A stretch of 64,000 bases of DNA from the NCBI RefSeq assembly GCF_030546755.1, contig NZ_JAUOPE010000012.1, forward strand, positions 1 to 64,000, written 5' to 3'. Of this stretch, positions 38,331 through 48,182 are shown in pieces (position 1 is the first letter of the stretch; every line of letters starts with the position of its first letter). The translations under genes and the position numbers were made by a program. Below the pieces are notes generated by a model that was not told the origin of the DNA, searched no databases, and saw only the letters and a program-made list of their open reading frames with translations. The DNA comes from Colwellia sp. 1_MG-2023 (GTDB taxonomy: Bacteria > Pseudomonadota > Gammaproteobacteria > Enterobacterales > Alteromonadaceae).

Positions 38331-39869
38331 ATGTCTTGGTTCACGAGTTTTCCGAGTTATTTATGGGCGTTAATGGCTTTAGCGGTACCGGTGATCATTC
38401 ATTTATTAAGTAAAAGTAAGGGTAAACTTGTTTTTGTGGGTACCTTACAGTTTTTTCAACAGGTTAAACCTGTAAAAATGACTGAAATTAAGCTAATAGA
38501 AGCGCTTTTATTATTGTTACGTTTATTAATGTTAGTGTCTGCCATATTGTTGGTTGCACAGCTTTGGTTTGTTGATAACACCCATAATGAGAATAATGAT
38601 ATAGCCTTAATTAGCCCTGCTTGGTTAAATCATTCATCAGCTGCTGATAAACAAGCATTAGCGATAATACTTGAAAATCAAAGCGCTTATTTATTAGACT
38701 CTAATCTCAAAGAATTAAATCATCGTCAAGTGTTAGCTTGGCAAAAACCTGCAACATCAAAAGAAACAAAATCACAGAACAAACCTTTATGGCAAGCCAT
38801 CAATACCGCTCATTTTTCTCTGCCGCAACAAGCAACTTTTCATATATACACGGATAACAAAGCTGAGAATTTTATTGGCGAACCGGTAAAAATCACTCAA
38901 CCAATACAATGGCATGTTTTAGAAAACAAACCTATCGTCGAGGAAAATACGGTAAATTCAGGATTAAATGTAGTTATCGTGTTAGATAAGGATAGAGTTT
39001 ATTCTCGCTTACGACTGCAACAAGCCTTTAAGATAATAAAACAAGCAGTCATGCCTGAGTTAACCCTCGAGGTTATTGACAGCCAAGCATTATTGATAAC
39101 TGAAACAAGTTCATCAGCGGCTGAAAATACTATGTTGAATGCTGACTGGTTGTTTTATTTATCTTCTTCTGAACCACCAGTTTCTGTGCTAGAGGCGATT
39201 CAACGCGGAGTAAAATTGTTTTTTGATGGCAGAACTAATGACAATATTGCTCAATCGTTAGATGAAATCACGACTTCACTTTTTAGTTATGACTCGCACA
39301 TTGAAGATGCTTTAGTACATAAACGAGTTAAGCGCAGCGAACAGCCATCGTTAGATGCTTGGCTTAAGGTAAATGCCAAGGGGGGTGATATTCAATCTCA
39401 ACCTAAACTTCAACCTCAAGCGTTATGGTTTACTGACCAAGGTGAAATTATTATAGAAAAGCAGCTTTTACCTGAAAAAAATGCTGTTATTTATCAGTTT
39501 TATAGTCGGTTTGAACCTAGTTGGAGCAATGTTGCAGAACAGCCTCAATTTATTCACCAGCTTTTAAGTTTCTTAACAAGTGGCGATGACGCACTTCAAT
39601 CAAGATTAAATCAACGATTAACGTTAGCTCAAATTGAATCACTGGAAACTAAATTGCCTAATCAATTAGCCGCTGGTGATAATACAGCCTTTGATAAGTC
39701 ACATAGGCTAAAAGTCACACTCAAACAAACACTAAAAGATTATAATCAGCAATCTTTAACCTCGTGGTTGATTGTATTATTGATACTTTGTTGGTGTGTG
39801 GAGCGTTTGTTAACCGAATATAGTCTAAAAAAACAAGCGTCATTCAAAAGAAGTGAACTAGCCAAATGA
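38331..39869 (+). CDS. BatA-like membrane protein
   Basis: A 512-residue inner-membrane protein. The N-terminus has the Bat double-helix domain: PSYLWALMALAVPVIIHLLS, then a short loop (GKLVFVGTLQFFQQV) and a second helix (LLLLLRLLMLVSAILLVAQL). The large middle part is extracytoplasmic and the C-terminus has one more helix (WLIVLLILCWCVERLL). This fits a BatA-type scaffold with both termini near the membrane. Its stop overlaps the next gene by 4 bp (ATGA). Function within the operon is unknown. Confidence 0.85.
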   Translation: MSWFTSFPSYLWALMALAVPVIIHLLSKSKGKLVFVGTLQFFQQVKPVKMTEIKLIEALLLLLRLLMLVSAILLVAQLWFVDNTHNENNDIALISPAWLNHSSAADKQALAIILENQSAYLLDSNLKELNHRQVLAWQKPATSKETKSQNKPLWQAINTAHFSLPQQATFHIYTDNKAENFIGEPVKITQPIQWHVLENKPIVEENTVNSGLNVVIVLDKDRVYSRLRLQQAFKIIKQAVMPELTLEVIDSQALLITETSSSAAENTMLNADWLFYLSSSEPPVSVLEAIQRGVKLFFDGRTNDNIAQSLDEITTSLFSYDSHIEDALVHKRVKRSEQPSLDAWLKVNAKGGDIQSQPKLQPQALWFTDQGEIIIEKQLLPEKNAVIYQFYSRFEPSWSNVAEQPQFIHQLLSFLTSGDDALQSRLNQRLTLAQIESLETKLPNQLAAGDNTAFDKSHRLKVTLKQTLKDYNQQSLTSWLIVLLILCWCVERLLTEYSLKKQASFKRSELAK

Positions 39870-42331
39870 GCCAAGATAATCAAACGCGATTAATGACGCT
39901 TGTTGATGAACAATTGACTAAGGTACGTCGTTATTTTATTGCTAATTCACTAAGCCAATTTCTGCCGATAGCTGTAGTAATCGCTTTTAGCGCTTCATTT
40001 TTATTTTCATTTTATCTTGATGATATAAAAACGATTGTTTTTTTAAATATGCCATTGAGTATTGTTAGCGGCATAACAATAGCTGTTTTGATATTATTGC
40101 TTAAATATTTCTTCATCATTCGCAGTAAAGCCTTTAACAATATTAATCAAACAAACTTTTTAAAGCACTGTAATCGACACTTTGCTTCTTTAGAGGAAAG
40201 TGCTCAATTAGTGTTGTCAAACATTGAAACGCTCAATGTCTTGCAACGGTTACAGCAAAAAAAGGTTAGTCATCAATTAACTTTGTTACTTAGTAATAAT
40301 GAAAAATCGGACGAGGAAAATATAAAACTTAACGGGCATTTTCATCGTTACTTCTCTCTAATTACTGCTGTTATTTTGTGTTTTAGCCTGTGGGTATTTT
40401 CACCTATTAACTTATTGAAACAATTTCAATATTATCAGCCTGAATTAACACCAGTTAGTCAGTCGACAGTAAAGCCAACACTAACTGATAAAAAAACGGT
40501 GTCGTTATTGGCCAGTAAAGTGAGTATTACGCCACCTAAATACACGGGGCTTGAAGAAAGTATTCAACGAGAATTAAATATTGAATTATTGGCAGGCTCT
40601 GAAGTTTCTTGGCAATTCAACTTTTCAGATATTGAACAAGTGTATTTTATTGAATTTGAGGACGGTAAGGTAAAACCATTACGGTTATCTAGCGATAATC
40701 AATTTACTCTCACGTCAGTCGTTGAACATACCGGTTTGTATAAACTTTATTCTCAAGATAAAAGCTTTCAGCAAATTCATACCTTACGCGTTGTTTTAGA
40801 TAAAAAACCAGTGATTAGAATATTATCGCCTAAAAGTACCATTACTGAAATTGAGAAAAACGGACAAACCTCTCTGACAACCAAGGTTAATATTAGCGAT
40901 GATTATGGTATTAACCATGTTGAAATATTAGCGTCTATTGCAAAAGGCTCAGGGGAGTCGGTTAAGTTTCGAGATCAAGTTTTTGCCTTTGATACTATTG
41001 AAAAGCAACCGCTTACAGATGCTAATGAGTTTCAAGCGGTTTATCAAAAAATATGGCACTTTGATGCATTAGGGATGGAACCGGGTGATGAGTTATATTT
41101 CACGGTAAAGGCATGGGATAACAAACAACCTACTCGACAATTGACAAGCTCTGAAACCAAAATTATTCGTTGGTTAGAAGATGAAGAGCAACTGGTGATG
41201 GCCGATGGTATTTTAATCGACTTTATGCCGGAGTATTTTAAAAGTCAAAGACAAATCATCATAGAAACCAAAGAGTTAATTGCGGATAAAAAACAATTAA
41301 CGGAAGAGGATTTTGTTGAAACCTCTGAGCTTCTAGGTGTCGCCCAAAGCGAATTAAAACAAAAGTATGGTCAATACTTGGGAGATGAATTTGATGAAGG
41401 TGGTGCAGGTCCAGTACCTGCTGATGTTGGTTTTGATGAACATCATGAAGGTGAAGAACATGATGAAAATGAAGCCGAACAAGAGCAAGAGAAAAACCAT
41501 CAACAAGCGAAAGCGCAAGCAGCAAGCGGTCATGATCATGGCGTAGCCGGTCAAACTGAAATGGCGCATTCCAGTGATGATAAATCTGGATATAGTCAAT
41601 TGATTGAGACTTATGCTCATAATCATGAAGATACCGATATTGGCATGATGAGCCGTCAAGATCCCAAGGCATTGATGAAGCAATCAATCGCTAATATGTG
41701 GCAGGCAGAATTATATTTAATGTTATCTCAACCTAAAAAGGCACTGCCATTTGAAGAGCAAGCGTTAGCCTTATTAAAAATGGCGAAAAAAGCGGAAAGA
41801 ATTTACGTAAAACGATTAGGGTTCGAGCCACCACCGGTGAGTGAAGAGCGCCGTTACCAAGGAGATTTAAGCGATATTAATACGGAAAATAAAGTTGATA
41901 GTATTAAATTAAACCATAACGAACAAAGCTATGTTGCTCAATTATACCGAGCGTTAAATCAATATTTACATATTGAAAATTCGACACAAAAATCGGCTGG
42001 GCTATTACCTGAACAGCGTGTTTTTATTAAAGCCGTTAAAGTGTTTATGCAAAAATTGTTCATTGACAGACCAGCATTAATTAACGATGTCGCGACATTA
42101 GAGCGAATTTTGTTAGCTGATTCTTTTGCGTTACCCGATTGCCAACATTGTGTTGCAAACCTTCATAATAAACTTTGGCAGTTGTTAGACAAGCCAACCG
42201 CCTTACCCAATGTTCGTAAAATAAATTATTTGTTTAATGATACATTAATCAATAAATACAATGAGTTATTAATACAAAGTAATGAAAGCAGCGTTAAAAA
42301 GGCACAGGCAATTAGGGAAGTTAGTAAATGA
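39866..42331 (+). CDS. DUF4175-like membrane protein with His/acid-rich linker
   Basis: An 821-residue inner-membrane protein. Three N-terminal hydrophobic segments lie at about residues 25-48, 55-80 and 165-190, followed by extracytoplasmic beta-rich repeats around ISDDYGINHVEIL (family feature of DUF4175-like proteins) and a helical C-terminus. Residues about 510-590 are low complexity, rich in His, Glu, Asp and Gln (for example DEHHEGEEHDENEAEQEQE), possibly metal-binding or a flexible spacer. It starts within an ATGA overlap and ends in another, so it is tightly coupled to both neighbours. The family assignment is moderate and the function unknown. Confidence 0.75.
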   Translation: MSQDNQTRLMTLVDEQLTKVRRYFIANSLSQFLPIAVVIAFSASFLFSFYLDDIKTIVFLNMPLSIVSGITIAVLILLLKYFFIIRSKAFNNINQTNFLKHCNRHFASLEESAQLVLSNIETLNVLQRLQQKKVSHQLTLLLSNNEKSDEENIKLNGHFHRYFSLITAVILCFSLWVFSPINLLKQFQYYQPELTPVSQSTVKPTLTDKKTVSLLASKVSITPPKYTGLEESIQRELNIELLAGSEVSWQFNFSDIEQVYFIEFEDGKVKPLRLSSDNQFTLTSVVEHTGLYKLYSQDKSFQQIHTLRVVLDKKPVIRILSPKSTITEIEKNGQTSLTTKVNISDDYGINHVEILASIAKGSGESVKFRDQVFAFDTIEKQPLTDANEFQAVYQKIWHFDALGMEPGDELYFTVKAWDNKQPTRQLTSSETKIIRWLEDEEQLVMADGILIDFMPEYFKSQRQIIIETKELIADKKQLTEEDFVETSELLGVAQSELKQKYGQYLGDEFDEGGAGPVPADVGFDEHHEGEEHDENEAEQEQEKNHQQAKAQAASGHDHGVAGQTEMAHSSDDKSGYSQLIETYAHNHEDTDIGMMSRQDPKALMKQSIANMWQAELYLMLSQPKKALPFEEQALALLKMAKKAERIYVKRLGFEPPPVSEERRYQGDLSDINTENKVDSIKLNHNEQSYVAQLYRALNQYLHIENSTQKSAGLLPEQRVFIKAVKVFMQKLFIDRPALINDVATLERILLADSFALPDCQHCVANLHNKLWQLLDKPTALPNVRKINYLFNDTLINKYNELLIQSNESSVKKAQAIREVSK

Positions 42332-44385
42332 TTTGGCTAGATAAGGTTGTTGTTCCTTCACCTTCATTCTTAGAACTATGTTTAATCATCACACTTTTGC
42401 TTGTCACTATTATCGTGGTGTATCGAGCAAAGCAACGCTTATTTAACTTATCGCCCGTGAAGTTTTTCTTGGTATTTATCGCCAATGTTGTTTCATTTAT
42501 TGCCGTTTCATTATTAGTGTTACCTATTCAAATAAAAAACCTTGAGACTAATCAGGTGATGTTACTCACCACAGGTTTTGAGCAAGCGAAGAAAAGTAAT
42601 AACGCGTTATGTGATCAATATTCAAATATTTATTATTTGAATGAAACAACAATTAACACAGCATTAAACACAGCCGTTGACTTGGCTAAGTCATGTAATA
42701 AAAACCTAGTTGCCATTAATCACCTGAGTGAATTATCGATATTTGAACCGAAGTTAGATCATCTTGCGGTATACGGTGATGGGTTAACAAAGCAACAATG
42801 GCAACAACTTGAATTTCTGACCAGTGAGTATCATTCAAGTGAACTATTAACTGGTTTTATTTCACCGCAGTGGTTAAAAGAAGCGGTATTAGGTGAAAGC
42901 ATAACCTTTAGCGCTAAATTACAGCTTGCTCAATCACAACCTCAGTCTCAGAGCCAGAAAGAGCCAAAGAAGAAGATAACGCAATCAGCGCTTCATCTTG
43001 TGCAATTAATCGATGTTAACGGGGCAGTGTTAGCAGAGCAAAACGTAAGGCATCATGAAGTGTTTTCATTTCGTTTTACACCTAAAACAATGGGTAAGCA
43101 CATATATCGACTTCGCTTGATGGAAAAATCTGCAGGTAAAACACAAGACAATAAAGTGTTAGTGGATGAGGCTATACCGGTCAATATTACTGTGTCATCT
43201 GTACCTCGTGTTTTGATTGTTCAATCATCGCCAAATTATGAAAGCAAATATTTTAAACATTGGTTAACTGAAAATAGTGGGCAATTATTAACGATTACGC
43301 AAATCAGTAAAAACCATGTGACAAGTGAAAGTATTAATTTACCAGAAGAGACAGCGATAGCCATTCAAGACGCGACGAAAAAAGCCGGCAAATTAACCTC
43401 ACTCAATGAGTTTATAACGAGTGATGTTTTAGCGTACTTTGATTTATTGATGATTGATAGCAAAGCACTGTTAACGCTTAAAAATGAACAACATAATATT
43501 ATTGATAAGGTAAGTAAAAATGGGTTAGGAGTGCTAGTTTTTGCGGACGAAGCATTAATGACAGCTAATACCGCACAAACACTGCCTGTACTTTCAATGT
43601 TTCAAGCAAAAGCGATCAATAATCATTTCAATGAATCACTTGAACAGAAACAAAAACAGGTGTTTTTGCATTGGCGTAATAATCAATCTGAACAGAAAAC
43701 CAAACATGCGATAACGGCTAATCACTTAAATTTACAAGACTTTAAGGCGAAAACCTTAGTGTATGATCAGCAAAAGCAAGCTTTAGTGATCACTAATAGT
43801 AACGGTAAAGGTAACGTTGCTCTGACAAGCGTTAATGGAAGTTTTCAATTAAAAACTAATGGCTTAGTACATGAATACAGCAAATTTTGGCAGTTTATAA
43901 CCACATCATTGGCACGAAATAAAACCCCTCTGTATTGGATACCAGAGTCGGATAACAAGCTGGCATTTTCAGGGCAACAATTAACTCGCTGTTGGTTAGC
44001 GGAACGCTCATTAATGCAGTCTGCAAAAATGAACCATGTGATTGCGAGTAAGAAAACCCCGTTATATATTGAGGCTGAAGGCGAAAATAAATACTGCAGT
44101 GTCTATTTTTCAAAAGTAGGGGGCTGGCAAACATTAACCTTAACCCATGAAGAAAATACAGCAAAAGTATTTGATAAATCTCATGTTATTTATCATTTTA
44201 CTCAAGACGATTGGTTGGCTTGGCAACAGACTTTAAAACATTTTGCGAGTGAAAACATAGCTAAGCAAAACCAAACAAATACAAAGCGCGACAGTGAAAC
44301 GTTTACAGATGTGAATAAACTGATTATCTTTTTCGTGTTATTACTGAGTTCAATCTTTTTATGGATCGAAAGAAAGCTGTTTTAA
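42328..44385 (+). CDS. Large Bat-operon membrane protein of unknown function
   Basis: A 685-residue protein, last gene of the operon. Two N-terminal membrane helices (about 15-35 and 45-70) and one C-terminal helix (LIIFFVLLLSSIFLWIE) frame a large extracytoplasmic part. VPRVLIVQSSPNYESKYFKHW begins a domain reminiscent of the class I glutamine amidotransferase-like fold seen in other Bat-associated membrane proteins; no catalytic Cys is evident. It starts in a 4-bp overlap with the previous gene. No terminator is seen after it. I do not recognise a named family. Confidence 0.75.
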   Translation: MIWLDKVVVPSPSFLELCLIITLLLVTIIVVYRAKQRLFNLSPVKFFLVFIANVVSFIAVSLLVLPIQIKNLETNQVMLLTTGFEQAKKSNNALCDQYSNIYYLNETTINTALNTAVDLAKSCNKNLVAINHLSELSIFEPKLDHLAVYGDGLTKQQWQQLEFLTSEYHSSELLTGFISPQWLKEAVLGESITFSAKLQLAQSQPQSQSQKEPKKKITQSALHLVQLIDVNGAVLAEQNVRHHEVFSFRFTPKTMGKHIYRLRLMEKSAGKTQDNKVLVDEAIPVNITVSSVPRVLIVQSSPNYESKYFKHWLTENSGQLLTITQISKNHVTSESINLPEETAIAIQDATKKAGKLTSLNEFITSDVLAYFDLLMIDSKALLTLKNEQHNIIDKVSKNGLGVLVFADEALMTANTAQTLPVLSMFQAKAINNHFNESLEQKQKQVFLHWRNNQSEQKTKHAITANHLNLQDFKAKTLVYDQQKQALVITNSNGKGNVALTSVNGSFQLKTNGLVHEYSKFWQFITTSLARNKTPLYWIPESDNKLAFSGQQLTRCWLAERSLMQSAKMNHVIASKKTPLYIEAEGENKYCSVYFSKVGGWQTLTLTHEENTAKVFDKSHVIYHFTQDDWLAWQQTLKHFASENIAKQNQTNTKRDSETFTDVNKLIIFFVLLLSSIFLWIERKLF

Positions 44386-44457
44386 TTGCTTATTTCATTA
44401 AAGTTTTACGTCTAGGAGGCGATATAAAGATTAAGTTAAATAATAAAGCTTAATCTA

Positions 44458-45003
44458 TTGGAAACTCAGTCAGTTAACTGCAACTTATTAGTTGAAGAAT
44501 TACAATTAGGTGAACAACTAAATCATTGTGTACACAGTGAAAGACGTGCTGATTTTGCGCTGATGCTTTCAATGTTAACCGATGATGTTTTAGCACATAG
44601 CCAATTTAAATTACCTCACACGGATAACTCACCTGCTAAAACGAGTGAAGATACTTTAAGAAAAACCTTTGAATTACCGAAAAAACAACGCTTAGCTCTT
44701 GAAAATATGGAACAAATCAATGAGTTTTCACAAGCGAAATTAATTGAACAACAACAATTATCTACTCTTCACTTAACTCAAGCGTTAACACCGCAACCGT
44801 TAGCTTTTAGAGACGATAAAACACATATAAGTGCGACGGTATTATCTAATACCCGTTTATACTGTCAGCAACAACACCAACTTAAAAAGCAAACAGAAAG
44901 TACCCAAGATAAAGAAAATCGCCTAGCATTTAATGTTAATGAATGGTTGAAATCTGTACAAACTGCGATAGTCAAAGCGCCGCTTTTAGCGACCACAGCT
45001 TAA
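44458..45003 (+). CDS. Unknown protein, possibly VC2046/SO_2500 family
   Basis: A 181-residue cytoplasmic protein beginning ETQSVNCNLLVEELQLGEQL after a TTG start. HSERRADFALMLSMLTDDV resembles what I remember of the gammaproteobacterial VC2046/SO_2500 family, whose function is unknown; this recall is uncertain. An AGGAGG at 44414-44419 is too far (38 bp) from the TTG to serve it, and stops in frame prevent an earlier start. The real start may therefore be non-standard or the Met at residue 36. It lies after the Bat operon and converges with yfbR. Confidence 0.65.
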   Translation: METQSVNCNLLVEELQLGEQLNHCVHSERRADFALMLSMLTDDVLAHSQFKLPHTDNSPAKTSEDTLRKTFELPKKQRLALENMEQINEFSQAKLIEQQQLSTLHLTQALTPQPLAFRDDKTHISATVLSNTRLYCQQQHQLKKQTESTQDKENRLAFNVNEWLKSVQTAIVKAPLLATTA

Positions 45004-45041
45004 CTCTTTATTAAGCAGTTTATATAAGCGTTTTATTAACG

Positions 45042-45656
45042 CTAAGATTTCGTGAGTTTATCAACAGTCGCTGAACAAGCGTTTAAAAAAGTATCAAGAA
45101 AATACGCTACTTCTGGCATGTCACGTTTAATTTGGTTTAATTTTTTTTCTAAACGCTCTTCAACATGGTCAAATTCATGATTGTGATGATTTAATTCATC
45201 TAAAGCTTTAATGTAAGCAACTAAAATATCAGCCGCTTTAACTATTTTTTTATACTCATCGTCTACATTATCTTGAACAATAATATCTTCGAATAATGCT
45301 TGAAACTCTTGTGGTAAAGACGATAAACATTCTTGTTCGGCTAGTCGTTCAATCTTTTTAAATTCTCTTGCTATTTCTTTATTGGCGTATTTGGTTGGAC
45401 TTACAATATCTCCGTAACGAGTTTCACTGGCTTCATGATATAAAGCTATAGTGGCGACTCTGTCAGCATTAACCTCGCCATTAAATTTTTTATTTTTTAT
45501 AATCGCCAATAAATGAGCAACAATTGCGACTTGATGAGAATGTTCAGCAACGTTTTCAGGTTTTACGCAAAACATTAATGCCCATCTTTTGATTAACGGC
45601 ATTCTAAACATCCAAGCTAGGAAGGTGCTTTGTGTGCTGACTTCATTACTGGCCAT
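45042..45656 (-). CDS. yfbR: 5'-deoxynucleotidase, YfbR-like (HD domain)
   Basis: A 204-residue HD-domain phosphohydrolase matching YfbR, which removes phosphate from deoxyribonucleoside 5'-monophosphates. ENVAEHSHQVA holds the first metal His, and the Asp in KAADILVAYIKAL matches the last ligand. The central motif reads LYHEASE, where E. coli has MYHDASE: the metal-binding Asp of the HD pair is Glu here (codon GAA). Activity may be altered or simply tolerate this swap. It lies 22 bp downstream of alaA, the same pairing as yfbQ-yfbR in E. coli. Confidence 0.93.
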   Translation of the reverse strand: MASNEVSTQSTFLAWMFRMPLIKRWALMFCVKPENVAEHSHQVAIVAHLLAIIKNKKFNGEVNADRVATIALYHEASETRYGDIVSPTKYANKEIAREFKKIERLAEQECLSSLPQEFQALFEDIIVQDNVDDEYKKIVKAADILVAYIKALDELNHHNHEFDHVEERLEKKLNQIKRDMPEVAYFLDTFLNACSATVDKLTKS

Positions 45657-45678
45657 ATTACTTCCTTTCTAGTTGAGT

Positions 45679-46896
45679 TTATTCTTGACGATAATTTTTG
45701 AAGAAATTTTTAATTTTTTCAATGGCTAACGTCAATTCTTCTACGTGAGGTAAAAATACCAGTCTAAAATAATTTTTTTCTTCAATATTAAAACCACTGC
45801 CATGCACCACGAGAATCTTCTCTTGTTTTAATAAATCTAACACCATTTTTTCATCATTGCTGATATTAAATTTTTCCGCATCAACTTTTACAAACAAATA
45901 CAATGCGCCCATCGCAGGATTACAGGATAAACCATCAATATCATTGAGCATTTTGTGGGCGAGATTACGTTGTTTAATTAAACGGCCATCGTCTTTTATT
46001 AATTCGTTAATACTTTGATATCCGCCTAATGCTGTTTGAATGGCATGTTGACAAGGGACGTTGGCACAAAGTCGCATCGATGAAAGAATATTTAGCCCTT
46101 CTAAAAAATCTTCAGCATGAATCTTAGGGCCGGTAATTACCATCCAACCTGCTCTAAAACCAGCAATACGGTAATTTTTTGATAAGCCGCCCATCGTAAT
46201 GATTAATACGTCGTTAGCAAGACTTGCTGTCGGAATATGCTTTGCTTGGTCATATAAAATTTTATCGTAAATTTCATCACTAAAAACAATGAGTTGATGT
46301 TTTCTAGCCAATGCTAAAATGCCTTGTAATACTTCTTCAGTATAAACAGCCCCGGTTGGGTTATTTGGGTTAATTAAAACAATTGCTTTGGTGTTTTTAG
46401 TGATTTTACTTTCAATATCTGCTAAATCAGGAAACCATTGGTTCTCTTCATTACAGCGATAATGAATGGCTTTACCGCCAGATAGTGCGACAGATGCTGT
46501 CCACAAAGGGTAGTCAGGTGCAGGAATGAGCACTTCATCACCATCGTTTAGTAAGCCTTGCATAGCCATCACGATTAACTCACTAACTCCATTGCCAATA
46601 TAAATATCATCAACACTGACATCAAGAATGCCATTTTGTTGAAAATATTGCATAACAGCAACACGTGCTGGATAAATACCTTTTGATTCACAGTAACCTT
46701 GCGCGGTAGGTAAATTATGAATAACGTCTTTTAAAATATCATCAGGGGCTTCAAAACCAAAAGGGGCAGGGTTGCCAATATTCAGCTTTAAAATTTTATG
46801 ACCTTCGTCTTCTAAACGACGTGCTTCCGCAGCAATTTGCCCACGTATTTCGTAACAGACATTATTGAGCTTGGATGATTTTTTTACGCTTTTCAT
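45679..46896 (-). CDS. alaA: Glutamate-pyruvate aminotransferase AlaA
   Basis: A 405-residue class I/II PLP-dependent aminotransferase that makes alanine from pyruvate and glutamate. The PLP lysine is in GGLSKNYRIAGFRAGW, and INPNNPTGAVY and FSDEIYDKILYD are the usual cofactor-binding blocks. Length and sequence match E. coli AlaA (YfbQ, 405). It is cytoplasmic and the first gene of alaA-yfbR on the minus strand. Confidence 0.95.
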   Translation of the reverse strand: MKSVKKSSKLNNVCYEIRGQIAAEARRLEDEGHKILKLNIGNPAPFGFEAPDDILKDVIHNLPTAQGYCESKGIYPARVAVMQYFQQNGILDVSVDDIYIGNGVSELIVMAMQGLLNDGDEVLIPAPDYPLWTASVALSGGKAIHYRCNEENQWFPDLADIESKITKNTKAIVLINPNNPTGAVYTEEVLQGILALARKHQLIVFSDEIYDKILYDQAKHIPTASLANDVLIITMGGLSKNYRIAGFRAGWMVITGPKIHAEDFLEGLNILSSMRLCANVPCQHAIQTALGGYQSINELIKDDGRLIKQRNLAHKMLNDIDGLSCNPAMGALYLFVKVDAEKFNISNDEKMVLDLLKQEKILVVHGSGFNIEEKNYFRLVFLPHVEELTLAIEKIKNFFKNYRQE

Positions 46897-47084
46897 AATT
46901 TACTACTTTTAACGGCGATAAGTGAATGAGTTAACTACTAAATACAGTCCCATTGTTGCCAATTATCACGGCTTTTGAAACAGTTTCTTGCAACTTTTTT
47001 ATAGCAATAATTAAAATAAACGATAATCTTGTTATTAGCCGTTGATAAATCACACATCTCATTCAGTTATCTAAGGGGATTATT

Positions 47085-47675
47085 ATGCCGTTACCACTTT
47101 TATGGCTTGGCGCCGCAGCTGTTTCTGCCTTTGCGGTAAAAAGTGCAGCTGATGATAGAAAAGCACAACAAAAACAACGTAGCCGCTATCGTAAAGTGCA
47201 AAGCTTAATGGATTTAGAACGCCACGAATCACCTATTGCTATTTATCCTTCTGATTATTTTTCGACCGAACAACGGGTTAAGCCAGCCGTTGGTTCAATT
47301 GTCTGTTGTGGCATTGGAGGCGTGTTAGATCATACGGGGATTTGGGTAGATGATGACACTATTATTGAATTAGATGGTGAAGGCTTAATTAAGCCTATTT
47401 CAGTGAAACGGTTTACGAAAGAGCGTTCAGGTAAACATATTTTTATTGCCTGTGATTCAAATGCTACACCGCTAGCTTGTGCTAGTGCGGCAGATAAAGC
47501 TATTGCTCAAATTTTTCAAGCGCGTAAATATCATGTCCTTGACAATAATTGCCATCGATTTATTTGGCAATGTTTAGGTGGCGAGCATGAAAAAGTGATC
47601 ACCTTTAAAGATTTAAACCTGTGTATGGCGAAAAAATTTAATCGAAAAATTTATTGGGACTTATGCGATTGCTAA
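47085..47675 (+). CDS. LRAT/NC-domain protein (permuted NlpC/P60 fold)
   Basis: A 196-residue protein with a hydrophobic N-terminal segment (about residues 3-20) and a basic stretch, then an LRAT-like (NC) domain. The catalytic pair is visible: His83 in DHTGIWV and Cys156 in LDNNCHRF, in the order typical of the permuted papain-like fold. Such proteins are thiol acyltransferases, phospholipases or peptidases; which applies here is unknown. AAGGGG precedes the ATG. The N-terminal segment may anchor it to the membrane. It is a single gene facing away from alaA. Confidence 0.85.
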   Translation: MPLPLLWLGAAAVSAFAVKSAADDRKAQQKQRSRYRKVQSLMDLERHESPIAIYPSDYFSTEQRVKPAVGSIVCCGIGGVLDHTGIWVDDDTIIELDGEGLIKPISVKRFTKERSGKHIFIACDSNATPLACASAADKAIAQIFQARKYHVLDNNCHRFIWQCLGGEHEKVITFKDLNLCMAKKFNRKIYWDLCDC

Positions 47676-47800
47676 AATGTGTCTGTTAAGGTGCATTTTT
47701 GTTAAAGCGTGATTGTTAATGCGTGACTGTTAAATTAAGCTTTTTTTAATTTATGATGGTAAATGTGTGAATGAACATGGGATTATAAATGTAATAAATA

Positions 47801-48064
47801 GGGCGTGTTGATCTTTCGAGTTTAAATTTTGTTCAAAATAAAAGTCATTTATTCAAGGCGTGAGCTAAGTAGCATGGTTGTTCCATGTAAATAGCGAACA
47901 ACGAATAAAAAATGGCTTTTAATTGAACCCTTCGGGCAACATTTGTTTGTCATTTCTACTACATTTTTGCTCATTAAGGTGGAATAACCACATATCATTC
48001 GCAATGCTTTGTATAAATACCAAACAAACTGTTGCAAAAATCATCGCGAAAGATCAACACGCCC
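47801..48064. mobile_element. Fold-back MITE-like element, copy 2 (264 bp)
   Basis: Perfect 18-bp terminal inverted repeats GGGCGTGTTGATCTTTCG bound the element, flanked by TA on both sides (47799-47800, 48065-48066). The outer part matches copy 1. Inside, the left half has ATTTATTCAAGGC and GGTTGTTCCA; the right half read in reverse has GTATTTATACAAAGC and GGTTATTCCA, so the element is a long imperfect palindrome. It has no transposase gene. It fills most of the 507-bp gap between 47676 and 48182 and ends about 119 bp before the next gene. Short frames across it are not genes. Confidence 0.82.
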
Positions 48065-48182
48065 TAGGTTTAGTTACTCAATTATATTTGCTAATTATCA
48101 AAGATAAACCTGATAGAAGGCTGTACTTTTTGATTTTAAACATTACCATATTCGCTATTGTTTCTTTTATATCTCAATTCCT

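Noticed and set aside
41259-41687. Two His/Leu-rich antisense frames inside the DUF4175-like gene
   Set aside because: They are shadows of the repetitive His/acid-rich linker on the coding strand.
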